From the NCBI GenBank assembly GCA_937969505.1, contig CALBWA010000016.1, positions 1 through 64,000 of the forward strand: a DNA stretch of 64,000 nt. Direction: 5' to 3'. Shown here in pieces: positions 35,958-44,718 of the stretch. Below the pieces are notes generated by a model. The model was not told where the DNA came from. It saw nothing but the letters and a program-made list of their open reading frames with translations, and made no database searches. This DNA comes from an uncultured Erythrobacter sp. (GTDB lineage Bacteria > Pseudomonadota > Alphaproteobacteria > Sphingomonadales > Sphingomonadaceae). Positions within the stretch are counted from its first letter, which is position 1; every line of letters begins with the position of its first letter. The position numbers and the translations under genes are program-made.

Positions 35958-37373
35958 TCAAACCGTTCGCGTGAAGCGGTCAGGTTCTACCGAAAGATCA
36001 GCCAGCCTTTTGCGCAGCGTGTTCCGGTTGATACCAAGCAATTGGGCGGCGCGCAGTTGATTGCCATTGGTTTGATCCAGTGCGAACTCCATGAGCGGCT
36101 TCTCAAAGGCTGCTAGTGCGCTTTGGTACAAAGTGCCCTTCGGGGGTTGGTTGGCGGCGAGCCACTGATCCAACGCCAGAGCAAAGCTGTCCCCCTTCTC
36201 CGTCTGGCTTTGACTTTGTTCTGCACCGATGATTTCTAACAAATCGCCGGCATCGACGCGTTCCTTGCGCGCCATCAGCGCCAGACGATAAACGACATTG
36301 CGCAATTCGCGGACGTTCCCGCGCCATTGTCGCCGCTCTAGCGCTTGGACAGCGTCGGGCTCGATTTGCCGGCGTGGCAATCCTTCCTCGGCGGCCTGAA
36401 GCAGGAAGTGCTGGGTCAGCACATCAATATCTTCCGCACGATCACGCAAAGGGGGCAGTTCGATTGGCACCACATTCAAACGATAAAACAAATCCTCGCG
36501 GAAAGTCCCTGCCTCGATCATGGGACCCAGGTCGCGATTAGTTGCGGCGATGATCCTGACATTTACAGCGATTTCCTGGCGCCCACCAACTCTGCGAATA
36601 CGGCCGGATTGCAAGGCTCGAAGCAATCTTGTCTGCGCCTCGGCAGGCATATCACCGATTTCGTCGAGAAAAAGAGTTCCGCCATTCGCCTGTTCAAACT
36701 TGCCGATGGCCTGAGTCACCGCTCCGGTGAACGCCCCCTTTTCGTGCCCGAATAACTCACTTTCGATGAGATCGGCCGGGATGGCAGCGGCGTTTACCGC
36801 AACCAGCGGGCCTGACTTGCGAGATCCCAACTGATGGATCGCTTCTGCAACCAATTCCTTGCCGGTCCCGGACTCTCCGGTTACCAGAACTGTCAGATCG
36901 TTTCTCAGAACGCGCGTGATCATTCTGTATACTGACTGCATGGCGGCGCTGCGGCCCACTAATGGCATGCCATCGCCTGGGTCGGCTTGAAAGGTACCTC
37001 TCTCGTCGGCCTGCCCAACAGCTTGCCCTACAGCACGAACCAATTCGTCCAGGTCAAACGGTTTTGGGAAGTATTCGAAGGCCTGCGTTTCACTGGCTCG
37101 TACCGCCGTATCGAGGGTATTCTGTGCTGACAGGATGATCAAAGGCATGTCGGGCGCCTGCTTGCGCACATCTGGTAGCGATGCGATTCCATCGCCATCG
37201 GTCAGCACAACATCCGTTAGCATTGCGGCATAATCACCGTTTTGAGATAACATTTTATCTCTTCCGGCGACGCTATCCGTCCGGTGGACCAGATAACCCT
37301 CATCCTCCAGCGCAGCAACAATGACAGTCGCTATGGATGTGTCGTCTTCGACAAGCAAGATTTTGGCACTCAT
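35958..37373 (-). CDS. ntrC: Nitrogen regulation response regulator NtrC
   Basis: NtrC activates sigma-54 promoters under nitrogen limitation. The 471-residue protein has a receiver domain (Asp54), an AAA+ domain with Walker A GESGTGKE and an intact GAFTGA loop (FGHEKGAFTGA), and Walker B FLDEIGDMP. A C-terminal Fis HTH follows (NGNQLRAAQLLGINRNTLRKRLADL). Its start overlaps the ntrB stop by 4 bases, so NtrB and NtrC are made together. The intact GAFTGA contrasts with the neighbouring NtrX. Confidence 0.96.
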   Translation of the reverse strand: MSAKILLVEDDTSIATVIVAALEDEGYLVHRTDSVAGRDKMLSQNGDYAAMLTDVVLTDGDGIASLPDVRKQAPDMPLIILSAQNTLDTAVRASETQAFEYFPKPFDLDELVRAVGQAVGQADERGTFQADPGDGMPLVGRSAAMQSVYRMITRVLRNDLTVLVTGESGTGKELVAEAIHQLGSRKSGPLVAVNAAAIPADLIESELFGHEKGAFTGAVTQAIGKFEQANGGTLFLDEIGDMPAEAQTRLLRALQSGRIRRVGGRQEIAVNVRIIAATNRDLGPMIEAGTFREDLFYRLNVVPIELPPLRDRAEDIDVLTQHFLLQAAEEGLPRRQIEPDAVQALERRQWRGNVRELRNVVYRLALMARKERVDAGDLLEIIGAEQSQSQTEKGDSFALALDQWLAANQPPKGTLYQSALAAFEKPLMEFALDQTNGNQLRAAQLLGINRNTLRKRLADLSVEPDRFTRTV

Positions 37374-38452
37374 TGGACTTCACCTTCTGGTGCGAGCGGC
37401 AAATTTATGCGGAAATTGGTCAGACCTGCACTCTCGTTGCGATCATGACCTATCCGGCCATTCATGTCCCGTACAAGCTTACGCACCAGTGCGAGGCCAA
37501 GGCCTTGACCCGATTTCTTTGATGTGACGAAGGGTTCAAAGACGTGATCGCGCAATCTTTTCTCTATGCCGCTGCCATTATCGCTAACCGTGATTTCAAT
37601 CGGCAATTTGACGCTGCGGCCTAACCTGATTGCGCTGAACACCAGCCCACTGACGAAGCGAGTCTTGACCGTTACTCTTGGGTTTTCGCTGGAAGCCAAC
37701 GCCGCATCGCGAGCATTTGAGACCAGATTGATCAAAACCTGCTCCAGCGCGTCTTGGCTAGCCAGAACAGCGGGAAGTGAAGGATCAAATTCTTCCACTA
37801 TATCGACCTGCTGATCGCTGGCGGCGCGCACTGTGGCAATCGCAGATCGCACGACTTCATGCAGATTGCATGGGGCAACGGGATCAGGCGTACTCCTACC
37901 CAATTGCTGCATCCGGTCGATCAGCCGCGCAATCCGGTCAACCTCGGTCGTGATCATGACAGCAAGCGAGCGATCCTGAGGCTGCAACTTGCGCCCGGCA
38001 AGCTGTGCTGCCCCGCGAATGGCGGACAGGGGGTTCTTGATCTCGTGAGCCAAAATTGATGGCGCGCCGAGCGTCACTGCTTCGTCCTGGTCAGGCTGGG
38101 AGGTATCATCGCGGCCTGCATCAGACATAGTCATAACACTCCAACCGGGATGTCCGGAGCTGGGTGAAATGGTCAAATTGATCTGCCTTGTCCCACTACC
38201 AGTTTCCATAGTGACATCGCGCGCCACCAGCGCGGCATCAGGTTCCGTCAATTTCCCGCGAACACGGTCACTTGCGATCTGCAAACTATCAAGCAAAGGC
38301 TGACCGACCAGCCGCTTGGCGCTTTTGCCTAACATGGTTTCAGCTGCCTGATTGGCCTCGGCTATTCTGCCTGCAGGGTCGATCAACAACATGGCGAAGA
38401 TCAACCCGCCAATTTGCGCGGCGGGATCGGGGCCGACAGTGCCTGAAGTCAC
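37370..38452 (-). CDS. ntrB: Nitrogen regulation sensor kinase/phosphatase NtrB
   Basis: This cytoplasmic histidine kinase controls NtrC under PII (GlnB) direction. The 360 residues hold a PAS domain ([26 protein letters not shown]), the H-box [22 protein letters not shown] and the ATPase domain ([43 protein letters not shown]). There is no membrane segment, as expected for NtrB. It overlaps dusB by 4 bases upstream and ntrC by 4 bases downstream. Confidence 0.95.
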   Translation of the reverse strand: MTSGTVGPDPAAQIGGLIFAMLLIDPAGRIAEANQAAETMLGKSAKRLVGQPLLDSLQIASDRVRGKLTEPDAALVARDVTMETGSGTRQINLTISPSSGHPGWSVMTMSDAGRDDTSQPDQDEAVTLGAPSILAHEIKNPLSAIRGAAQLAGRKLQPQDRSLAVMITTEVDRIARLIDRMQQLGRSTPDPVAPCNLHEVVRSAIATVRAASDQQVDIVEEFDPSLPAVLASQDALEQVLINLVSNARDAALASSENPRVTVKTRFVSGLVFSAIRLGRSVKLPIEITVSDNGSGIEKRLRDHVFEPFVTSKKSGQGLGLALVRKLVRDMNGRIGHDRNESAGLTNFRINLPLAPEGEVQ

Positions 38453-39465
38453 GCAGCTCGCCGCCGCAGGAAAGGTTCGTAAAAACGCTCGATCTCTGCC
38501 AACACATGGTCTGCGTCATCAATGAAATTCGCTTTATTGCGAAACTCTGCCGAGCCATGCATGCCCTTGGTATACCAGCCCAGATGCTTGCGGGCGATTT
38601 TTGTGCCTACATCTCGGCCGTAATGCTCAAGCATACCGTTGTAATGTTCGACCAGTACTCGATATTGCTCATCAAAAGTGGGCGTTTCCAGCTTCTCGCC
38701 GGTTCTCCACCAATGCATGATCTGACCAAGCAGCCAAGGCTTTCCATAGGCGCCCCGCCCGACCATCAGGCCGTCAGCGCCAGATTGTTCCAGAGCTTTA
38801 GCAGCGTCATCAATTCCGCAGATGTCGCCATTGACGATCACGGGAATATTCACCGCGTCCTTGACCTTGCGGATAAAGCTCCAATCCGCACTGCCCTTGT
38901 ACATCTGGTTTCGTGTCCGGCCATGAACGGTGATCATCTTTACACCCAAGTCCTCTGCAATGCGTGCCATCTCGGGAGCATTCAGGCTGGCATGATCCCA
39001 CCCCATTCGCATTTTCACAGTGACCGGAACTTTTACGGCCTTGACCGTTGCTTCCATCAACTTCGTTGCGAGCGGCACTTCGCGCATCAGGGCTGAGCCG
39101 GCCAGTTGGCCAACAACCTTCCGCACCGGGCAACCAAAATTGATGTCGATGATGGCAGCGCCATTGCCTTCCTGGAGCTTGGCAGCTTCACCCATGCTGC
39201 CCGGGTCGCAACCTACCAATTGCATCGAAACCGGTTCTTCGCTTGCGTGCCATTCCGCCTTTTGTACCGATTGGCGCGTTTCGCGGATCGCAGCTTCACT
39301 TGCGATCATCTCGGTGACATTGAGGCCTGAACCGTAGCGTCGCACCAGCGTACGGAATGGCTTGTCGGTCACGCCTGTCATCGGCGCAAGCAGCACCGGT
39401 TCGGCAATTTCGACATTGCCGATCATCATCGGTTTCATAGCCGGAGGCTTGGGTGAATCGGTCAT
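38449..39465 (-). CDS. dusB: tRNA-dihydrouridine synthase DusB (NifR3)
   Basis: DusB reduces uridine to dihydrouridine in the tRNA D-loop using FMN and NADPH. The 338-residue TIM-barrel protein starts at the ATG at 39465. It has [25 protein letters not shown] (catalytic Cys within NFGCP), [23 protein letters not shown] and [10 protein letters not shown]. It is the first gene of the dusB-ntrBC-ntrYX-hfq-hflX run, the standard alphaproteobacterial arrangement in which it was first named nifR3. A perfect inverted repeat lies just upstream. Confidence 0.95.
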   Translation of the reverse strand: MTDSPKPPAMKPMMIGNVEIAEPVLLAPMTGVTDKPFRTLVRRYGSGLNVTEMIASEAAIRETRQSVQKAEWHASEEPVSMQLVGCDPGSMGEAAKLQEGNGAAIIDINFGCPVRKVVGQLAGSALMREVPLATKLMEATVKAVKVPVTVKMRMGWDHASLNAPEMARIAEDLGVKMITVHGRTRNQMYKGSADWSFIRKVKDAVNIPVIVNGDICGIDDAAKALEQSGADGLMVGRGAYGKPWLLGQIMHWWRTGEKLETPTFDEQYRVLVEHYNGMLEHYGRDVGTKIARKHLGWYTKGMHGSAEFRNKANFIDDADHVLAEIERFYEPFLRRRAA

Positions 39466-39475
39466 TGTTCTACGG

Positions 39476-39492
39476 TGCCTAAAATTTAGGCA
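39476..39492. promoter_or_regulatory. Perfect 17-bp inverted repeat before dusB-ntrBC, candidate operator
   Basis: TGCCTAAA-A-TTTAGGCA has two perfect 8-bp arms around one base. It lies in the 77-base divergent gap, 11 bases upstream of the dusB ATG and 51 upstream of the ispDF start. Its span and GCC-N9-GGC outline resemble dyad sites of NtrC-type proteins, so autoregulation of the nitrogen operon is plausible. The sequence shows the dyad; the binding protein is inference. Confidence 0.5.
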
Positions 39493-39542
39493 GCGCATAG
39501 TGGATTGCGCAATAACCGTCCAGTCCCTAAGCGCGGCAGTCC

Positions 39543-40727
39543 ATGTCTGAAGCATCCGCCCTCCCCCCCTTTGCTGCTATAATTGTGGCTGCTGGAAAAG
39601 GGTTGCGTGCTGGTGGTGATACACCAAAGCAATTTGCTCAATATCGCGGCAAGCCTCTGATTCGCCATTCTGCCGAGGCTTTGCTTGCTGCCGGGTGCGA
39701 GCAGCTGGTCATACTGATTCCAGAAGATGGCGAAGACAAAGCGCAAAGCGCGCTGATAGGTCTGTCCGGGTTTAATCTGGTAATCGGTGGGGAAACGCGG
39801 CAGCAATCGGTTCGCAATGGTCTTGAATCGCTAGCAAGTTCAAATAGCTCCATTGCCAATGTTCTCATTCATGATGCCGCCAGACCCGATCTGCCATTAT
39901 CCATTATTATGCAGTTGCGAACTGCCTTGCTTGCCAATTCCGGCGTGATTCCAGTCCTACCAGTTGTGGACAGCCTAGCTGTGGAAACTGACGGACAAAT
40001 GGCTGGCACTGCAAATCGTGAAGCCCTGCGGCGAGTTCAGACACCCCAGGCTTTCCGTTTTGCCGATATTCTAAAGGCTCACCGGGCCTGGAGTGGGCCA
40101 TGCGATGCTGGAGATGACGCGCAGGTCATGCTCGCCAATGGGGGCAAGATTGCCCTTTTGGACGGAGATGAAAGGCTGAAGAAAATGACATTTGCGCAAG
40201 ACCTTCGCCCCGCGAACCAATTGGACAACCAACAAAATTGCACACATCCACCAATGCGAGTTGGCACAGGTTTTGATGTTCATCGGTTGGTTGCCGACGA
40301 AGAATTGTGGTTGTGCGGTTTGAAAATCGATCACGACAAGGGGTTGGCCGGGCACAGCGATGCAGATGTCGCGCTGCATTGCGTAGTCGACGCCTTGCTG
40401 GGTGCCATAGGAGAGGGCGATATTGGCACCCATTTTCCACCCAGCGATCCCCAGTGGAATGGTGCTGCATCACCACTGTTTCTTGAGCATGCAGTTAAGC
40501 TTGTGGCGCGCGCGGGTTACCGCGTCGGGAATGTTGATCTGACCATTATTTGCGAGGAACCCAAAATCGGCCCGCATCGGGACGCCATGCGCAAAAATCT
40601 GGCGGAACTGCTGCAAGCAGACCAAAGTTTGGTCAGCGTCAAGGCTACCACCACAGAACGGCTCGGATTCACTGGACGCGGAGAAGGCATTGCCGCTCAA
40701 GCCATCGTCAGCATCATAGCGTTGTAA
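39543..40727 (+). CDS. ispDF: Bifunctional IspD-IspF of the MEP isoprenoid pathway
   Basis: This fusion catalyses two steps of isopentenyl diphosphate synthesis: CDP-ME formation (IspD, residues about 1-225) and the 2,4-cyclodiphosphate cyclisation (IspF, about 235-394). IspD shows [30 protein letters not shown] and [11 protein letters not shown]. IspF shows [19 protein letters not shown] (zinc ligands) and [18 protein letters not shown]. The fusion is common in Alphaproteobacteria. It is divergent from dusB, with pncC following after 16 bases. Confidence 0.95.
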   Translation: MSEASALPPFAAIIVAAGKGLRAGGDTPKQFAQYRGKPLIRHSAEALLAAGCEQLVILIPEDGEDKAQSALIGLSGFNLVIGGETRQQSVRNGLESLASSNSSIANVLIHDAARPDLPLSIIMQLRTALLANSGVIPVLPVVDSLAVETDGQMAGTANREALRRVQTPQAFRFADILKAHRAWSGPCDAGDDAQVMLANGGKIALLDGDERLKKMTFAQDLRPANQLDNQQNCTHPPMRVGTGFDVHRLVADEELWLCGLKIDHDKGLAGHSDADVALHCVVDALLGAIGEGDIGTHFPPSDPQWNGAASPLFLEHAVKLVARAGYRVGNVDLTIICEEPKIGPHRDAMRKNLAELLQADQSLVSVKATTTERLGFTGRGEGIAAQAIVSIIAL

Positions 40728-40743
40728 CAAGCAGGATTAGTCA

Positions 40744-41247
40744 ATGGACAAAGACCGAATGCTCTCTCGTGAGATCACTGATCTGGCGCAACGCGTTGTC
40801 GAAGAGAACGCTAAGATTGGCCGCAGGATAGCATTAGCAGAAAGCTGCACAGGCGGTCTCGTGGCAGCTGCGCTGACCGAGGTTCCTGGATCGTCTGCCG
40901 TTCTTGATCGTGGTTTTGTAACCTATTCAAACGAAGCAAAGATGCAGAGCCTGAATGTGGCAAGCGACATCATCGAAACATTTGGAGCCGTCTCAATCGC
41001 TTGTGTCTGGGCAATGGCAGCTGGCGCACTTGCAAAAAGCGAAGCAGACGTGGCCATCGCGATCAGCGGTGTCGCTGGTCCGGGTGGGGGAACAAAGCTC
41101 AAACCGGTAGGGACAGTGGTTTTCGCGCGCGCCGTCAAAGATTCACAGAGTGAGCCTGAGGGTGAGTTGAAGAGTTTCGGCGACCTAACACGCGCCGAAA
41201 TCCGCCATCAGGCGACAGTATGCGCGCTGGAATTGCTGCTGCCGTAA
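40744..41247 (+). CDS. pncC: Nicotinamide-nucleotide amidohydrolase PncC (CinA C-terminal family)
   Basis: This 167-residue stand-alone CinA C-terminal domain converts NMN to nicotinate mononucleotide in pyridine nucleotide salvage. Motifs are ALAESCTGGLVAAALTEVPGSS near residue 30, FVTYSNEAK, and the ISGVAGPGGGTKLKPVGTV loop. The N-terminal CinA (MoCF-like) domain is absent, as in E. coli YgaD. Its 3' end overlaps the convergent coq10 gene by 40 bases. Confidence 0.92.
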   Translation: MDKDRMLSREITDLAQRVVEENAKIGRRIALAESCTGGLVAAALTEVPGSSAVLDRGFVTYSNEAKMQSLNVASDIIETFGAVSIACVWAMAAGALAKSEADVAIAISGVAGPGGGTKLKPVGTVVFARAVKDSQSEPEGELKSFGDLTRAEIRHQATVCALELLLP

Positions 41248-41669
41248 AGCTGCGCTGCTCGCGCTTCGAACGCTTCAACCATCTTGCGGAAGGCCCTGTC
41301 AAAATACTGTCCGGCCAATGCTTCGAAAACACGGCTTTTGAAGGTAAAGTCGACGCAGAAAAACACCTCGCACCCGCCATCCTGCAGAGGTGTGAAGGTC
41401 CATTTGTTGTCGAGATCACGTAACGGACCATCAACATAATGCACATTGATTTCGACCGGACGAACCTTCTGAACTTTCGAGGTGAATTTCTCACGCAATG
41501 ACTTGAAACCGACCACCATGTCGGCGATCATTTCGTTCTCGCCATCTGATCGAACACGGGTAGCGATGACCCAGGGCAGGAATTCTCCATAGCGCCCAAC
41601 ATCGGCCACCAGATCAAACATCTGTTCGGCGCTATATGGAAGGCGCCTGGTTTCCTGAATACCTGGCAT
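41208..41669 (-). CDS. Coq10/RatA-type START-domain ubiquinone-binding protein
   Basis: This 153-residue polyketide-cyclase/START-fold protein is of the Coq10/RatA family, thought to bind ubiquinone and support respiration. The N-terminal ETRRLPYSAEQMFDLVADVGRYGEFLPWV and central FTSKVQKVRP..VEINVHYVDGPLRDLDNKWTF are family-typical. It is 12 bases downstream of lipA and likely co-transcribed, a common alphaproteobacterial pair. The last 40 bases overlap the 3' end of pncC on the other strand. The E. coli RatA toxin claim need not apply. Confidence 0.88.
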   Translation of the reverse strand: MPGIQETRRLPYSAEQMFDLVADVGRYGEFLPWVIATRVRSDGENEMIADMVVGFKSLREKFTSKVQKVRPVEINVHYVDGPLRDLDNKWTFTPLQDGGCEVFFCVDFTFKSRVFEALAGQYFDRAFRKMVEAFEARAAQLYGSSNSSAHTVA

Positions 41670-41681
41670 ACCTAGGCTCGC

Positions 41682-42638
41682 CTAGCGGGAGACTTTGGCG
41701 TTTTGTTTTGCCAGCTTTTCAGCGCGAGCAGCCTTCATTTGGGCAAAATCATCACCTGCATGATAGCTTGAGCGTGTCAGCGGACTGGAGGCAACTTGAA
41801 GAAAGCCCTTGGCCCTTGCAATCGAGCCGTACGCGTCGAATGCCTTTGGCGTTACAAATTCCTCAACCTTGGCATGCCGCGGGGTTGGTTGAAGATACTG
41901 GCCCATCGTGATGAAATCGACTTCTGCACTACGCATGTCGTCCATGACCTGATGTACCTCGAGGCGTTGCTCGCCCAGTCCCAGCATGATGCCTGATTTG
42001 GTGAAGATCATTGGATCGTGCCGTTTGACCTCCTCCAGCAGACGAAGCGAAGCGTAGTAACGCGCGCCCGGGCGAATCGTGGGATAGAGTCTGGGAACGG
42101 TTTCCAGATTGTGATTGTAGACATCCGGCCCCGCCTCGCAAATGGCTTCGACAGCTGGACGCATCTTGCCACGAAAATCGGGTGTCAGAATCTCAATAGT
42201 CGTATCTGGCGTATTGCGCCGCAAAGCTTCGATCACTTTCACGAACTGACCAGCTCCACCGTCGGGCAGATCGTCGCGATCGACACTGGTGATTACGATA
42301 TGCTCCAGCCCCATCTTGGCTGCGGCAATCGCTGTATGCTCCGGCTCGAGCGGATCGACCTTGCGTGGCATGCCCGTTTTGACGTTGCAGAACGCACATG
42401 CGCGTGTGCAAACATCACCAAGGATCATGACGGTGGCATGTTTCTTGGTCCAACATTCCCCGATGTTGGGACAGGCCGCCTCTTCACAAACTGTGTTCAG
42501 GTTCAGCTCGCGCATCAACTTGCGCGTTTCGTTGTACCCTTTGCTGACTGGCGCGCGTACGCGAATCCAGTCGGGTTTGCGCTGGCGTGCCGGGCGATCT
42601 TCCGGAGTCGCGGGTGGAACCGTGGACAGGTCGTTCAT
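41682..42638 (-). CDS. lipA: Lipoyl synthase
   Basis: LipA is a radical-SAM enzyme that inserts two sulfurs into octanoyl groups to make lipoate, needed by the pyruvate dehydrogenase subunits in this window. The 318-residue protein has the auxiliary cluster motif [12 protein letters not shown], the radical-SAM motif [19 protein letters not shown] and a C-terminal SSYHAGD (RSSYHA auxiliary-cluster Ser). The start is the ATG at 42638; a GTG at 42647 is in frame. coq10 follows. Confidence 0.95.
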   Translation of the reverse strand: MNDLSTVPPATPEDRPARQRKPDWIRVRAPVSKGYNETRKLMRELNLNTVCEEAACPNIGECWTKKHATVMILGDVCTRACAFCNVKTGMPRKVDPLEPEHTAIAAAKMGLEHIVITSVDRDDLPDGGAGQFVKVIEALRRNTPDTTIEILTPDFRGKMRPAVEAICEAGPDVYNHNLETVPRLYPTIRPGARYYASLRLLEEVKRHDPMIFTKSGIMLGLGEQRLEVHQVMDDMRSAEVDFITMGQYLQPTPRHAKVEEFVTPKAFDAYGSIARAKGFLQVASSPLTRSSYHAGDDFAQMKAARAEKLAKQNAKVSR

Positions 42639-42718
42639 GGTTCTCACTTAGGCAATGGTGTTGATGGGCGCAATGGGCCCGCTTGCCGAATTACGTATGC
42701 TCGGCTAGTCGCAATATT

Positions 42719-43705
42719 ATGGATGCAAGCGCTCTTCAGACCTTCACGTCTCCGGTAATATTGTTTTTCGTTTTGGGTATTCTTGCAGCTTTTGCTCGCT
42801 CGGACCTTGCCATACCAGAGGCTATTGCGAAGGGCATGTCGCTTTATCTGATGGCTGCAATTGGCATGAAAGGCGGAGTAGCAGTATCGGAATCGGGCAT
42901 CGATGCCAACGTTCTGACCGCCCTTGGCCTCGGAATCGCGGCAAGCTTCGTTATGCCTTTCTTCGCCTATGCATTGCTCAAGGGCTTCGGAAAGCTTGAC
43001 CGATTGAATGCGGGCGCTGTCGCGGCGCATTATGGCTCAGTCAGCGTCGTTACCTTTGTGACAGCGGTCGAAATACTCGAAATCCAAGGCAAGCCGCCTG
43101 GCGGCTATATGGTGGCTGTGATGGCGGCGATGGAAACACCTGCCATATTAACGGGCCTGATGCTGGCTCGCGGCCTTGGGTCAAAAGGTGGGGGCCAATC
43201 CACCGGCGAAATGCTGCACGAAGTGTTTTTCAACTCTTCAGTAGTACTCTTGCTGGGCGCGTTTGCCATCGGCATCGTCAGTGGTGCACAAGGCTTTGCC
43301 GAAGTCAGTCCATTCTTCCAAGCGGGTTTCAAGGGTGTTCTTTGTATCTTCCTGCTCGACATGGGTTTGATTGCGGCCCGCCGCATCATGGACGCAAGAG
43401 CGGTAACCTGGCGACTGGCAGCGATTGCAATTGCTGTGCCGCTCGTAAACGGCGTTATCGGCACATCCGCAGCGGTTGCTCTCGGTCTTGATGTCGGATC
43501 GGCGGCTGCGCTCGGCGTATTGTGCGCCAGTGCAAGCTATATTGCTGTGCCGGCGGCTATGCGGCTTGCGCTGCCCGAGGCTGATCCAGGTATTTATCTC
43601 ACTATGTCGCTCAGCATCACCTTTCCATTCAACATTCTCATCAATATCGGCCTGATCAGCGCGCTGGCAACGGCTCTGACCGGGGCAGGAGCAGGACCGC
43701 CATGA
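42719..43705 (+). CDS. SbtA-like sodium-dependent bicarbonate permease
   Basis: This 328-residue membrane protein of the SbtA family (sodium-dependent bicarbonate transporters of cyanobacteria) has about ten hydrophobic segments in two inverted halves. Family-like motifs include FFVLGILAAFARSDLAIPEAI, YLMAAIGMKGGVAVSESG, AHYGSVSVVTFVTA, ETPAILTGLMLAR and CASASYIAVPAAMRLALPEADPGIYLTMSLSITFPFN. The ATG at 42719 is preferred over an upstream TTG at 42683. Its stop overlaps the PII-like gene (ATGA), and carbonic anhydrase follows. Bicarbonate as substrate rests on family and this gene context. Confidence 0.88.
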   Translation: MDASALQTFTSPVILFFVLGILAAFARSDLAIPEAIAKGMSLYLMAAIGMKGGVAVSESGIDANVLTALGLGIAASFVMPFFAYALLKGFGKLDRLNAGAVAAHYGSVSVVTFVTAVEILEIQGKPPGGYMVAVMAAMETPAILTGLMLARGLGSKGGGQSTGEMLHEVFFNSSVVLLLGAFAIGIVSGAQGFAEVSPFFQAGFKGVLCIFLLDMGLIAARRIMDARAVTWRLAAIAIAVPLVNGVIGTSAAVALGLDVGSAAALGVLCASASYIAVPAAMRLALPEADPGIYLTMSLSITFPFNILINIGLISALATALTGAGAGPP

Positions 43706-44010
43706 TTGAAACCGTGATCCGCAAACGAATTGAGATTCTCACTGACTCCGCTTTGGTAAAGCGCGTTACCGATGCCATTGACCGTGCCGAAATTACCGGG
43801 TGGACCGTGACACCCGTCAGTTCTGGAAAAGGGCGCGAGGGGAAATGGCGCGAAGAGCGAGTGATGGGGACAGACAAGGTTTTCGTTTTGACTATCGCCC
43901 CTCAGGATAAAGCCATGGCGCTTGCTGAAGACATCGCTCCACTGCTGACCACACACGGCTTCTTGCTCACGATGTGGGATGTGGAGGTGATCCGGGGCGA
44001 GCGTTTCTGA
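43702..44010 (+). CDS. SbtB-like PII signalling protein
   Basis: This 102-residue member of the PII (GlnB-like) superfamily would sit on the cytoplasmic face of the SbtA-like permease. The fold opens ETVIRKRIEILTDSALVKRVTDAID. The T-loop region is about residues 40-52 (SSGKGREGKWREE), and the C-terminal strand is FLLTMWDVEVIRGERF. It lacks the uridylylated Tyr context of GlnB and the C-terminal CGPxGC redox loop of many cyanobacterial SbtB proteins. SbtB in cyanobacteria binds adenine nucleotides, including cAMP, and gates SbtA. Ligand and control here are inference. Confidence 0.85.
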   Translation: MIETVIRKRIEILTDSALVKRVTDAIDRAEITGWTVTPVSSGKGREGKWREERVMGTDKVFVLTIAPQDKAMALAEDIAPLLTTHGFLLTMWDVEVIRGERF

Positions 44011-44660
44011 TGCCTGAATTTGCAGAATTGGTAAAAGGGTACCAACGCTTCCTCAAAGACACCTATCCCGCCGAGCGCGAGAAGTTTGATGAAACCGTCC
44101 GCAATGGCCAGCACCCGAAGCTGATGGTGATCGGTTGTTCGGACAGCAGGGTTGGTCCCGAGCATATTTTTGACGTTGATCCGGGAGAGATTTTCGTTCT
44201 GCGCAATGTCGCAGCACTTGTCCCACCGTTCGAGACTACAAAGGGCATGCATGGAGTTTCAGCGGCGATTGAATTTGCCGTGCAGTTTCTTGAAGTAAAG
44301 CAAATCTTGGTGCTGGGCCACGGGCGCTGCGGCGGCTGCAAAGCTGCACTCGATCAGAGCTTGGCGGAGGCTGAACCTGGTAGCGGTGGATTTGTCGCTG
44401 GCTGGATAACCATGCTCGATAAGGTGCGCGCCGAAGTTATCGAAGAACATGGCCACGATGGCCGCGCTGCAGAACTGGCGATGGAACATGCAGCAGTAAG
44501 GCAATCGATTGCCAATCTCCGTACATTCCCTTGGATCCGCGAGAAAGAGGCGGCCGGAAAATTGAAACTGCGCGGTGCTCATTTTGCCATCAGTGGGGGG
44601 ATGTTGAGCGCGTTGGATGACGATGGCATATCGTTCCAACCGGTTGTCGACGGTATCTGA
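44010..44660 (+). CDS. Beta-carbonic anhydrase
   Basis: This enzyme interconverts CO2 and bicarbonate using zinc. The 216-residue protein has Cys43, Asp45 and Arg47 in IGCSDSRV, then LRNVAALVPPFE, and His104 and Cys107 in LGHGRCGGC, completing the Cys2-His ligands and the Asp-Arg dyad. The start overlaps the sbtB stop by one base (TGATG), so the three genes form one coupled unit. Cytoplasmic, as no signal peptide is seen. A cytoplasmic carbonic anhydrase beside a bicarbonate importer suits a supply role for carboxylases rather than a carboxysome, in which it would dissipate accumulated bicarbonate. Confidence 0.93.
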   Translation: MPEFAELVKGYQRFLKDTYPAEREKFDETVRNGQHPKLMVIGCSDSRVGPEHIFDVDPGEIFVLRNVAALVPPFETTKGMHGVSAAIEFAVQFLEVKQILVLGHGRCGGCKAALDQSLAEAEPGSGGFVAGWITMLDKVRAEVIEEHGHDGRAAELAMEHAAVRQSIANLRTFPWIREKEAAGKLKLRGAHFAISGGMLSALDDDGISFQPVVDGI

Positions 44661-44718
44661 CGGGGTCCGGTCTTATTATCGCTTGCTCCTTGCCGGTTGC
44701 GCGCCCATTTGATGTTGC

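Noticed and set aside
41208-41669. RatA toxin of a toxin-antitoxin pair
   Set aside because: There is no RatB-like partner; the pairing with lipA favours the Coq10-type respiratory role.
42719-44660. A full CO2-concentrating mechanism with carboxysome
   Set aside because: Only transport, PII-like control and carbonic anhydrase are present; no RuBisCO, shell protein or CbbR gene is visible in the window.
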